A stretch of 64,000 bases of DNA from Trichomonas vaginalis G3 (lineage: Eukaryota; Parabasalia; Trichomonadida; Trichomonadidae). Both the position numbers and the translations under genes were made by a program. This document shows positions 8,492 to 17,722 of the stretch, piece by piece. The stretch covers positions 22,661,300-22,725,299 of the forward strand of contig NC_067204.1 in assembly GCF_026262505.1 (NCBI RefSeq). The letters are read 5' to 3'. The notes beneath the pieces were generated by a model. The model had not been told where the DNA came from. It did not search any database and saw only the letters and a list, made by a program, of their open reading frames with translations. Each line of letters starts with the position of its first letter. Position 1 is the stretch's first letter.

Positions 8492-9457
8492 ATGATTTCA
8501 ACAATCGGCACAACAACAATTCAAGCCATGAACGGCGGGACTCTGTCCACAACTACAGCACCAAACTCGTTAGTCATGAATCCTACGTCAATGTTGGTAG
8601 AGATGAAAAGCTTTATTCCTTCTTCATATACTTTTGAAACAGAAATCCAGAAGATAAAGCAAGAACTTTTAACAAGTAATTTAGACTGTAGTGCGAAAGA
8701 TGAAACAAATGAACAGTATCTTTATGAAATGGAGGACCTCATCGACCATTTGCCTAAACTACCTGAAGTTCAGCAGCAAAAACTAACTATTCCTGAATTC
8801 GACGAAATTGAAGTCAAAGCAACTGACTCAGTAGAAATTAAGAAATTCATACGTAAAGTAAATTATGAGTTTCTAGGATATCATTGCAACCATAAAGTTA
8901 TGGACAAAGATTGCGACATGGTTTATAAAAATATTTCTGACATATATAAATCGGTGGAGTTTAAGACATACGACAACTTTGTTTCATTAGTTGCAAAATG
9001 TGTATGGCAGATAAGAGATAAAGATAGAAGAGGTAAAGTATGGAATGAACAGATAAAACCAGCAGCTTTTGAGTTAAAGAAAACCATTGACGCTTTAGTT
9101 GTTCTAGCTGGTTTTATTTCAATGTATAACGCAAAAACGATGCCGCAATGTTCAAAATGTAAAGCAGCAATAAGAAAATATAACTACTCAGTCAAAGAGA
9201 TAGAAAGAATGCGAAACGACTATGCAGACTTAAAGAAAGAAGCAGAAAAGCCAGCAGAAGATAAAATGGATATGTTGACATTTCTTAATAAAAACTATCC
9301 AACAGCAGAAGATTTCCTTCTGTCTGACGTCAAGAAGAAATATAAAGAGACTTTCGGCATGATTAAAACATTCGATGTACTAAAAGAAGAAATAGAAGCT
9401 ACGAAATTGTTTAGGATTTCAAATATACATCGTACAATTCATGTAAAACGCTTGTGA
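8492..9457 (+). CDS. Uncharacterised Maverick protein, 321 residues
   Basis: I chose the ATG at 8492 (MISTIGTTTIQAMNGG) because the 8420 ATG lies in the duplicated leader. The product is mostly helical and charged. A possible metal-binding pair CSKC occurs about residue 223, without a second pair. VVLAGFISMYNAK near 205-218 is mildly hydrophobic but short for a membrane span. I do not recognise a family. The gene sits between KilA-N genes and is bracketed by inverted type 2 iteron blocks. It has a single clean frame, rare in this element, which suggests recent arrival or conservation. Confidence 0.6.
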   Translation: MISTIGTTTIQAMNGGTLSTTTAPNSLVMNPTSMLVEMKSFIPSSYTFETEIQKIKQELLTSNLDCSAKDETNEQYLYEMEDLIDHLPKLPEVQQQKLTIPEFDEIEVKATDSVEIKKFIRKVNYEFLGYHCNHKVMDKDCDMVYKNISDIYKSVEFKTYDNFVSLVAKCVWQIRDKDRRGKVWNEQIKPAAFELKKTIDALVVLAGFISMYNAKTMPQCSKCKAAIRKYNYSVKEIERMRNDYADLKKEAEKPAEDKMDMLTFLNKNYPTAEDFLLSDVKKKYKETFGMIKTFDVLKEEIEATKLFRISNIHRTIHVKRL

Positions 9458-9461
9458 AAAA

Positions 9462-9530
9462 AGAGGTGAAAAAACAGGTGAAAAAACAGGTGAGATCTCA
9501 CCTCTTCACCTAAACATTATTTTTGCTGAA
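9462..9530 (+). promoter_or_regulatory. Type 2 iteron block, complete copy
   Basis: Starts five bases after the upstream stop. Units: GGTGA, GGTGA, the perfect palindrome GGTGAGATCTCACC (9489-9502), TCACC, then TAAACATTATTTTTGCTGAA. The distance to the next ATG (9621) is about 90 bases, so it could serve the end of one gene or the start of the next. Confidence 0.6.
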
Positions 9531-9620
9531 AAATGACCAAATTTCATGAATTTCATTAGTTAGAAAAATAACGCTAATTTTTTTCTAACAAATTTTTTTA
9601 TCTTGTATGTAAAGACAGTA

Positions 9621-10448
9621 ATGTCAACATCAGAGAACACAACAACTGCTATCGTTCATGAAGCCATAAATGAAGAATACGAATACATACAGTATAACAA
9701 ACAATTGAGACTCATTCGTTCGGTCAAAGATGACAGGTATCAAATGCAAAGTATAATGAACGCTCTTCGTTCTACAAAGCAAGCATATCATTGGTTTGAA
9801 AACCAACAGACAAAAGAACTTTTAGAAGAATTTCCTCATATGATTGCTTCCCTCGGAAAACCGAGAGAAGAGATTCCGTACAAAAATCGCAAGAATTTGG
9901 CTCCTGGTTTGAAAGGTTATTATGTTCATAGACTTTTAGTAAACGCTGTAGCAATGTGGGCTTCACCTCGTTATGCTTGTTATATTTTCATGATGTTAGA
10001 TGAACTATATAAAGCAGAACGTGGAGAGATGGAAAAGAAACTTCATGCAAAAGATGAAGTCATTGAATCCAAAGACAAAAGCATACAGAAAAGAATACCG
10101 CGTTCAGTACCAAAAGGAAAGGAAAAGAGTTATAGGTATATGATATATACTGAAGAGTTGGAGAAAGAAGAAGACAGTGACATGGTTATGTTGCATTTAG
10201 TCAGAAGAAACAACAAGAGCTTTTATGACTTAGCTAAAATATATAAATCTGACAGAAACTGGTTCTATCGTGAAAACTTACCGATTTCAATGACCCCAAA
10301 TGAAGATGTGAAACAAATAGTTCAAGATACGTTACCTCAAACACACTATGATATTAAATGTTGTACAATACTTACATTCAAAGAAGACTTACCATTACTG
10401 AAGGAAAAAATAACAGAATATTTCGATAACTTCAAAGAGGAAGAATAA
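9621..10448 (+). CDS. KilA-N protein with virus-type C-terminal domain
   Basis: Start at ATG 9621, as the 18 in-frame bases upstream have no ATG. The product is 275 residues. About 20-125 are KilA-N-like: QMQSIMNALRSTKQAYHWFE, then GYYVHRLLVNAVAMWASPRY. Residues about 130-160 are a charged linker. Residues about 165-270 (SYRYMIYTEELEKEEDSDMV, then LVRRNNKSFYDLAKIYKSDR) resemble the DUF3627-like tail that follows KilA-N/Bro domains in large DNA virus proteins; that name is from memory of the pattern and needs a profile search. It probably binds DNA. A 125-bp piece of this gene is copied at 16143-16265. Confidence 0.75.
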   Translation: MSTSENTTTAIVHEAINEEYEYIQYNKQLRLIRSVKDDRYQMQSIMNALRSTKQAYHWFENQQTKELLEEFPHMIASLGKPREEIPYKNRKNLAPGLKGYYVHRLLVNAVAMWASPRYACYIFMMLDELYKAERGEMEKKLHAKDEVIESKDKSIQKRIPRSVPKGKEKSYRYMIYTEELEKEEDSDMVMLHLVRRNNKSFYDLAKIYKSDRNWFYRENLPISMTPNEDVKQIVQDTLPQTHYDIKCCTILTFKEDLPLLKEKITEYFDNFKEEE

Positions 10449-10563
10449 AAAAAATAATTTTTTGTTCAATGCTTTGAATTTATTTTTTACAGTCAGTCAA
10501 TGACGACTGACTGACTGTTTGGAATTTTATACAAAAATATTTCATAAATGCCTTCCTCCTTTG

Positions 10564-10668
10564 CTGTTGTCTAAATGTCATGTTGTCAGTAATTTTAAGA
10601 GAAGTTAATTAACCTGGTGACACATGGTGACGTGGTGACACCTTCAGTTCTTCAAAAATATATTTTTG
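10564..10668 (-). promoter_or_regulatory. Type 1 iteron block, copy 2 (minus orientation)
   Basis: Read on the minus strand it starts right after the stop of the gene at 10670-11134: TATTTTTGAAGAACTGAAGG, then GTGTCACC, GTCACC, GTGTCACC, GTTAATTAAC and the GACAA/TGACA segment. Its 3' position relative to that gene matches the position of copy 1 behind its KilA-N gene. Confidence 0.6.
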
Positions 10669-10669
10669 C

Positions 10670-11134
10670 TTAAATAGCTTCAGGGTCTATTTCTTCAACC
10701 ATTTCACTTCCTTCGTCAATGTCAATAGAAGCTTCTTCAACCTTTGGTAGGAGCTTCTGTATAACATCTTTGTTCGTTATTGTCTTCAGAGATGAAGGAT
10801 AATATTTCACATTTGTTTCACCCTTCTTATATTCTTTCTGTTCGGAAAGATTTAAAGCAATACTGAAGAAGTCAATGTTAGAGTTCTTTATAACAGTATA
10901 ATGAGTATCTTTGACATTCACGAAGAAACTCTTTTGTTTCAAAACTACTGCTAACTCTTGTGAAGTATAACGTTTGCGGTCAATGATGATAGCTAATGGT
11001 CTGACATACTGACCAAACTTAGATTCTTTCACAAACTTCTTGTTAAAGATAACATTAACATTTGAAGCATTATTGAACTCATTCTTGATGGCAGTAGCGA
11101 GAGCATTGTATGAAAAGAACTTGCAATCTTGCAT
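10670..11134 (-). CDS. Uncharacterised Maverick protein, 154 residues
   Basis: ATG at 11134, upstream sequence T/A-rich with ATTTTTATTTTAATAAAA. The N-terminal 100 residues mix helices and strands (NVNVIFNKKFVKESKFGQYV, RPLAIIIDRKRYTSQELAVV); the tail is acidic (VEEIDPEAI). No catalytic motif or membrane segment is visible and I do not recognise it. It diverges from the DNA polymerase relic, whose start lies 101 bp away, so they may share a control region. Confidence 0.6.
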   Translation of the reverse strand: MQDCKFFSYNALATAIKNEFNNASNVNVIFNKKFVKESKFGQYVRPLAIIIDRKRYTSQELAVVLKQKSFFVNVKDTHYTVIKNSNIDFFSIALNLSEQKEYKKGETNVKYYPSSLKTITNKDVIQKLLPKVEEASIDIDEGSEMVEEIDPEAI

Positions 11135-11235
11135 GTGTTTTATTAAAATAAAAATATTAAATTATTTTGAAAAAAAACTTAAAAAAATCTAATCTAATTT
11201 TTTCAAAAAATATTTTTTTTTATTTCCTACTAAAG

Positions 11236-14200
11236 ATGTATCGGAAGTTGTCTAAGTTAGAACACTCGGAAATAAAACAACTTCTTACAGAAGCTAATAT
11301 AGATGTTGCAAAGCATTACGCAACAAACAAAAAAGCACTCGCTGACTTCATTAAAGACTATAATGGTGCAATAAGTTATGATAGAATTCATGAGTTCATA
11401 AAGCCGCAACGCGGCGAGGACGAAGTCCATGCAAGAGCATTTCCTTTAAATGACGTTGCTATTGACTTATATCATAGACGTTCAGTACCTCATGAAGTAA
11501 GAAGAGAAATGTTTGACATAACAAATGCAAACGTTGGTGAAACAAGAAGAAGAGACGAACACTGAAACAACAGAGAAGAGAGATGTTTAAGAGCGCTATA
11601 GAACAAGTTCGCAAAGCTAACGATGTCCTTCGTTCCATTGACGACAAACCAAAAGAAGGTGAGAGATGGTTAAAGAAAGATGAAGAGAATAGGAAGAGGA
11701 ATGTTAAGACAGGCAATAGACTCATTGACTTTAACATCGAAGCTTTAGATGAACCAAACAGAGACTACTTACACAAACATTTCGGTAAGGTTTTCATGAG
11801 ACTCTTAGAGAAAATTAAAATAAACTCCCAACAAAGATGGATGGTATGTTATATAACTTGGTGGAAAGTATGAATGTTCTACGTTAAACCTCAATAATAT
11901 TGGAACATTACTACATCAGCTCTTGAAGGAGAACTTTATATCAGAGATAGAAGCAAATGCTGCAGGTATTGTTGAAATGCACTATGACTTCTTCTTGACA
12001 AACATAAAGAATCTTACTGAAATAAAGATGTATGATTTAACAGAATATGAAGGCTTAACGATGTCAGATGTAAAGAAAGGCAAACCAAAAAAGAGACCAT
12101 ATAGAGATGAAGCACACTGACAAATGACCAGAAAGCCATTTTGGAAGCTCTTAAGCAAACAGGAAACCCAGCACTTATAGAAAGCTTTTGGAAAGATAAT
12201 GGTGAAAAGAAGTTTTATAAGAAGAGAAGCGGTCAGTTCTGGAAGTATCTTTGCACATTACCTATAAATCTTGAACGCTACCAAATCTTCAATGAACTGA
12301 ACAAAAGAACTGCAACACTTATGACAGAAGATAACTGCTTCGTTTATGCTTGCATTCAGGCTGGAGTAAATGAAGAAACTATTGACCACATGAGAGAAGT
12401 CATTCGTGTTAGAGACTTTCCTCAAAGTAAAGTACAAGAAATTCTGAACGCAACAGGTATAGCATTTAATGTTACCATTGGTTACTTCAATGACTCAAGA
12501 CATAATGAAATAAAGAGATACATACCAAAAGAATGTGAAACTGTTCGAACTATTGACTTACTTCTTGTTGAAGACCACTACATGAAATGAAAGATTACCA
12601 ATGACAAATATTTTATCATAAATTATAAAGAAATTCTCAAAGCTTGTGGTGGAATGAACATTGAGAAACAGATGAAGATTTATACAAAGAGAGAGAACAA
12701 ATATGTAGTTCGTTATGATAGAACAACACCGTTATGGGATGTTATGAAAACATTGTGGGGGTGCAAATATTTCGAACCTATTTCTTATGGAGAACTTTTC
12801 ACATATACGACTGACTTATATAAACAGAACCTTGCACCATTTAAAGATTTGACATATGCACCAAAGTATTGTGTACAACTGAAGAAGAAAGCCGAGTCAA
12901 AAGAAGTAAATAAAAATAAGTGCAAGTTCATTCCTGAGCACGTTTTCTTTGCTGACTTTGAGTGTAGCACAGACGGCTTTCATAAAGCTTTTAACATATG
13001 TTATGACAGTGAAGATGGTTCAGTGAGTGAAAGCATTTGGGGTCAGAACTGTGCAACAGAATTTTTGGAACGACTTCCTGACAAGAGTTTAATATATTTC
13101 CATAACCTCAGTTATGACATAAACTTCATCTTAAGACACATGACAGAAGTGAAAGGAACTCCCATCATTAAAGGTTCACGAACAATGCAAATAACTGGCT
13201 TATATAAAGGAAGGGCAATTTATTATAAAAGACTCTTATAGTGTTATAAATAAGAAGCTTAAACTATTTCCTGAAATGTTTCATTTGCAGTGTGGTGAAA
13301 AGGAAGTATTTCCGTATCAATATTATTCAAGCTCTTTGTTAGCAAATGACAACAGAACTGGTGTCATTTCTGAAGCATGTAAGTTTGTAAAAGATATTGA
13401 TACGTTCATGAAAAACATAGATTTAATCGAAGACTGCAGAATAGATGAGAACCACTTCGACTTAGAAAAATATAGCACATTCTATTGCAAACAAGATGTA
13501 AGAATTTTAAGAGAAGGTTTTTGTTAAGTTCCGCAATGATATATTGAAAGAATTTGATTTAAACGTATATGACTACGTTAGTATTTGTTCTATTGCTAAC
13601 AAATTGTTTGAGAACAGAGTGTACTTCCGAATGGAAATTTATATGACCTCTCAAATAAACCAAGAGAATTTATTTCACGCTGTATTCAAGGTGGAAGATG
13701 TATGCTGTCAGATAACATGAAACAAAAGAGCGAAAAGAAACTCATTGCTGACTTCGACGCTGTTTCATTATATCCATCAGCTATAGCAAGACTTTATACT
13801 TTAGAAGGTATTCCAAAGGTTATGAAGAAAGAAATGTTAAGCACAGAGTATCTCATGAGACATTTATTCGATGACGACCAAAAGGAACCCATTGGTGAAA
13901 GTTTATGTCTGGCTTCTTTGTTCTCATTAAGATAACAGAGATTGGAATACATAGACACTTTCCTTTAATAGTTTGTGACCCTGAACTAAATCCAGAACTT
14001 AACGTTCCCAGAAGTTCAAACACTTGCTGTTTAATGTATGTTGACCATATAACATTACAAGACCTCATAAAATATCAAGGTGTCAAATGTGAAGTGTTAC
14101 AAGGATACTATTACGATGGAAACAGAGATATTAGAATAAGAGATGAAGTAAAGAAGTTGTTTGAGTTAAGGTTAAAGTATAAGAAAGAAGGAAATCCTTT

Positions 14201-15011
14201 GCAAGAAAATATAAAGCTCATTCTGAACAGTATTTATGGCAAAACTATTCTATCTCCTATTGAGTCAAAAATAACCATAGTAAATGACAAAGATGCTATA
14301 AGATATGCCATCAGAAACTATAACCATATAGTGAAGTTCGAAGGTTTGGATGGTTCAGATAAAACTATTTTCAAGCTAACGAAAAGCATTTGCAGACACT
14401 TTAACTTCTGTCCACTTGGTGTTAATATTCTGTCAATGTCGAAGAGAATAATGTGTGAAGTATTCTGTACTGCTGAAGATATGGGTCTTCAAATATTTTA
14501 CCAGGACTGCGATAGCATGCATATTTTCAATGAAGACATACCAAAGCTTGCAGCAGAGTTTACGAAGAGATACGGTAGAGAACTTATTGGTAAAACATTA
14601 GGTCAGTTCCATTCTGACTTCGCAGAAATAACACCTGGAAAACAAAGTTTAGCATACAAGTCAATATTTTGTGGAAAGAAGACTTACATAGACTTACTCA
14701 CGAATGATTTAAATGAAGTTGCATTTCATGCACGTTGTAAAGGTGTAAAACAAGACGTTCTTGCTTTAACAGCTAATGAAATGTTTCCTGAAGCTATACA
14801 ATGCTATTACAATGAAGATAAGAACATTCACATACCTGTTGGAACATATGACAAAGACTCTGAGTTCAGTTTAATGAAACTTTACAAAGCACTTCATGAT
14901 GGTCAAGAGATTGCATTCGACTTATGTAAGTCGTGTCAACCTTGCTTTGCTGAAAAGTTTAACTTCTCAATAACGACTAAAACAAGCTTTATTCGTAAGT
15001 TGAAGTTCTGA
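11236..15011 (+). pseudogene. Protein-primed family B DNA polymerase, heavily frameshifted
   Basis: From ATG 11236 to the stop at 15011 the gene reads as at least eight pieces in shifting frames. Recognisable parts: an N-terminal region with DNCFVYACIQAG (about 12323); Exo I as FADFECSTDG (about 12950); Exo II as YFHNLSYDINFIL (about 13098); Exo III as YCKQDVRIL (about 13483); motif A as DFDAVSLYPSAIARL (about 13754); motif B as KLILNSIYGKT (about 14213); motif C as YQDCDSMHIF (about 14500), where the usual Thr of DTDS is Cys. The C-terminus FNFSITTKTSFIRKLKF is intact. The order exonuclease then polymerase with insertion region fits Maverick polymerases, which start from a protein primer. 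This copy cannot make a full product. Confidence 0.9.
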
Positions 15012-15090
15012 GGTCATTTATTTTTGTCAGCAATGAGGTCATTCGTGATAAAAATAAGCCCGTGTGGTCATTTACAATACTGTGATGGTA

Positions 15091-15480
15091 GAGTTTACGA
15101 TGAAATCATTTACACTCATTACGATGAAGTTATGACAAAGCATTTACGATGAAGTCATGACAAAGCATTTACGATGAAGTTTTGACAAAGCATATACGAT
15201 GAAATCATGACAAAACATTTACGTTCATGTTTGACATAGAGTTTACGATGAAATCATTTACACTCATTACGATGAAGTTATGACAAAGCATTTACGATGA
15301 AGTCATGACAAAGCATTTACGATGAAGTTTTGACAAAGCATATACGATGAAATCATGACAAAACATTTACGTTCATGTTTGACATAGAGTTTACGATGAA
15401 ATCATTTACACTCATTACGATGAAGTTATGACAAAGCATTTACGATGAAGTCATGACAAAGCATTTACGATGAAGTTTTG
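15091..15480. repeat. 148-bp higher-order tandem repeat built of 25-bp units
   Basis: The phrase GAGTTTACGATGAAATCATT starts at 15091, 15239 and 15387, giving an exact 148-bp period over two full copies and a partial third. Each 148-bp unit is itself made of roughly 25-bp variants of TTACGATGAAGTCATGACAA. The field follows the polymerase stop by about 80 bp. It is broken at 15481 by unrelated sequence. No credible protein runs through it. Confidence 0.9.
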
Positions 15481-15600
15481 ACACGAAGTGAAGATTTGCA
15501 CTTCGTCAAAAAAGTGAAGGTTCCCGACGGTTTCAAACCGCCATACTTTACATTTTGTACAAAAATATTGTGAGTAAATGAACTCATTATTTTTGCATCA
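15481..15600. other. Insert in minisatellite, ending with a KilA-N 3' tail scrap
   Basis: The 25-bp repeats are interrupted here. Bases 15554-15598 match the last codons, stop and 3' flank of the KilA-N gene (compare 7995-8038: ACAAAAATATTGTGAGTAAA then a TTATTTTTG motif). The bases before that contain a short inverted repeat (GAAGTG and CACTTC). It looks like a scrap left by deletion or conversion. Confidence 0.5.
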
Positions 15601-15797
15601 TGACAAAACATATACGATGAAGTTTCGACAAAACATATACGTTCATTTTTGACAAAGCATATACGAAGAAGTCTTGACAAAGCATATACGATGAAGTCAT
15701 GACAAAACATATACGAAGAAACCTTGACAAAGCATATACGATGAAACCTTGACAAAGCATATACGATGAAACCTTGACAAAACATTTACGATGAAGT
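15600..15797. repeat. 25-bp minisatellite, second block
   Basis: About eight degenerate copies of the 25-bp unit, here mostly with CATATACGATGAA in place of CATTTACGATGAA. No 148-bp order is apparent. The minus strand happens to be open for 106 codons, but the peptide is only the repeat read through and is not a believable gene. Confidence 0.8.
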
Positions 15798-15809
15798 TTA
15801 TTTCCTGGA

Positions 15810-15920
15810 CTGTTGTCTAAATGTCATGTTGTCAGTAATTTTAAGAGAAGTTAATTAACCTGGTGACATGGTGACGTAGTAACACCTAAAACCCATCTAC
15901 CCTAAACATTATTTTTGCTG
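15810..15920 (-). promoter_or_regulatory. Type 1 iteron block copy 3 joined to end of a type 2 block
   Basis: Read on the plus strand: the GTTGTC/TGTCAT segment, GTTAATTAAC, GGTGAC twice, a degraded third unit (GTAACACC), then ATCTACCC and TAAACATTATTTTTGCTGAA, which is the tail of a type 2 block. The join of GGTGA and GGTAG-type pieces suggests recombination between blocks. Confidence 0.5.
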
Positions 15921-16281
15921 AATTCAACAACAAAATGAACGAGGTCAGGATGTATGCAAATACCTTTGAATTCATTCATAACGCCTTAGTAAGCTCACAA
16001 AATGTTTGTTTTGAGGTTGAGCCACTTTTGGCTCGACCGTATTCTTTCAACCAAAACTCAAGAATTTTCCTGCGTGAATTTTGTATAAAAAGCAACCGTC
16101 TGAATTCCGGCGATTGCTATATTCTTCACAAAATGCCTTATAATACTCTTCGTTCTACAAAGCAAGCATATCATTGGTTTGAAAACCAACAGACAAAAGA
16201 ACTTTTAGAAGAATTTCCTCATATGATTGCTTCCCTCGGAAAACCGAGAGAAGAGATTCCGTATGAAAATTCAAGAGGGTA
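15921..16281. pseudogene. Mosaic of inverted and direct KilA-N scraps
   Basis: Three segments are recognisable. About 15921-16070 is the reverse complement of the KilA-N remnant at 8170-8335. About 16075-16140 is the reverse complement of 7539-7606 in the first KilA-N gene. About 16143-16265 is a direct copy of 9764-9885 in the second KilA-N gene. A 115-codon frame crosses all three but mixes antisense and sense pieces, so no real product is expected. Confidence 0.7.
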
Positions 16282-16332
16282 GAAAAGAGGGTAGAAATGA
16301 GGTTAGATCTACCCTTCTACCCTAAAATATAT
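16277..16332 (+). promoter_or_regulatory. Type 2 iteron block with GGTAG core
   Basis: Same order as 9462-9530 but every unit has changed from GGTGA to GGTAG-type: GGGTAGA, GGGTAGA, then GGTTAGATCTACCC (16301-16314), TCTACCC and TAAAATATATTTTGG. The central AGATCT is kept. The concerted change within one block is the point of interest. Confidence 0.6.
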
Positions 16333-16334
16333 TT

Positions 16335-16545
16335 TGGGTCATTTACACTCATTACGATGAAGTCATGACAAAACATTTACGCTCATTACGATGAAGTCAT
16401 GACAAAACATATACGATTAAATCATGATAAAACATATACGAAGAAGTCATGACAAAACATATACGATGAAATCATGACAAAACATTTACGATGAAGTCAT
16501 GACAAAACATTTACGACGAAGTCATAACAAAACATTTATGTTATA
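16335..16545. repeat. 25-bp minisatellite, third block
   Basis: Further degenerate 25-bp units (TTACGATGAAGTCATGACAA type, some with ATTAAATC or GACGAAGTC changes), ending in a TAATGTTAGTC stretch before the HNH gene. Together with the two earlier blocks it fills most of the space between the polymerase and the endonuclease. Confidence 0.8.
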
Positions 16546-16610
16546 CAGTAATGTTAGTCATGAATGTTTGTCCTACGTGTTGGCGTTAGTGTTGAAAAAT
16601 AATGTTTGTC

Positions 16611-17314
16611 CTACATGAAGCCGTACAAGCGTTTGAATTTGTTTATGCATAAGATTACTCTCTTGTTTTCTGTATCTATCATACAAACATAAGCAGCACC
16701 TGTTTTTGTAAAGTTTATATGAAGTTTTCGATAGTTAAGACCTGTATAATAATAGAATGCGTCCTCATTCTCAACATAGTAGTAGAACTCAAACGAATGC
16801 TTACCATAAGCGGTTATTTCAACAGCTTCGTCAGATATTTCATCAACGAACTCATAAACTATATCGCCATACTTGCTTTTATTTCTATTGTTTTCAGATC
16901 TAGAACACCAACGAAGGTTTGAGATTCTGTTGTCCGTTCTATCATGATTTATATGGTCTATTTCTTTCAAATTGTTTGGATTTTCAATCCACTGTTCTGC
17001 AATAATTCTATGCTTTAAATGTATTTTGTTGTTTAAACTAAGCACAATATAACCATAATTATTTAAGTATTCACTCATAATATGTTTGTCTTTCTTTCGA
17101 CGAATAGTAAAAGGATATGTCGTACAAATCTCATAATCTTCATGATTTCTCAATGTTTCCCATTGGTTTGTTCCCCACTAACGTTCTCATTGACGTCCTC
17201 AATATCTTCTTCCTCACTGAACTCGTCAATATTTTCACTAGCTCCTTCTGTAATGTTTTCATCGGCATTGTCATTGGCTTCTTCTGTAATGTTAGATGTT
17301 GTTGTTTCGCTCAT
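16611..17314 (-). pseudogene. HNH homing endonuclease (NUMOD4 + HNH), frameshifted near start
   Basis: The large frame reads QWETLRNHEDYEICTTYPF (a NUMOD4-type segment), then NNYGYIVLSLNNKIHLKHRI, DHINHDRTDNRISNLRWCS and SENNRN, a classic HNH_3 homing endonuclease core, then a conserved-looking C-terminal region to 16611. This frame has no ATG at its head. An ATG at 17314 opens an acidic N-terminus (MSETTTSNITEEAND and on) in another frame that stops at about 17152, so a frameshift near 17165 separates the two. Such enzymes cut DNA at a target site and spread by repair. It is antisense to the neighbouring genes. Confidence 0.8.
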
Positions 17315-17381
17315 GTTCTTTCACTAATGTTAAAAGTTATGTTGTACGAATTTTGAACAGAATTTAGAGCAGTTATGAAAC

Positions 17382-17722
17382 AATGAAGTATTTTTACGCT
17401 ATTGAAAGGAACTATGAGAGAGTGAGTACATGACAGCAATGACAAAAGGAACTAATATCAAACCTAATGAAATCGCTCACGAGGACATAGAGCTTAACAA
17501 GTACTTTGTGGAGTATCTTATAGTGAGAGTATGTAAGACCTTACTTCATGTTTGACAGCATGAATGAGGATGTTATTTCATGGTTAAAGAATATAAGCAA
17601 TGTTTTCGGTAGTACGTCATAGATGACAAAGGTCTTGTTGTATTTTATGAGACAGCAATACGAACACAGGAACTAATGGATATTATGCACTCAACAGCAA
17701 AGAAGGATTTAGTACTATTGGC
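17382..17722 (+). pseudogene. Degraded 5' part of the SF3 helicase gene
   Basis: No long frame, but pieces look coding and lead into the helicase ORF: MTAMTKGTNIKPNEIAHED near 17430 and VIDDKGLVVFYETAIRTQEL near 17620, with stops and frame changes between. In element 2 the homologous gene starts MTATNN and has a primase domain here; no DxD or GGxH primase motif can be made out in element 1. I read this as the decayed N-terminus of the gene at 17723. Confidence 0.4.

Noticed and set aside
15465-15785. 106-codon minus-strand frame in the minisatellite
   Set aside because: It is the repeat unit read in one frame (repeated ICFVK and FIVYALS-like words) and has no gene-like features.
15091-16545. 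Regular direct repeats that could be taken for a CRISPR array
   Set aside because: The units are contiguous variants of one 25-mer with a 148-bp higher-order period, without unique spacers, cas genes or a prokaryotic setting.
16719-17356. Plus-strand frames opposite the HNH gene and acidic leader
   Set aside because: They are antisense to a recognisable NUMOD4-HNH protein and have biased, hydrophobic composition.
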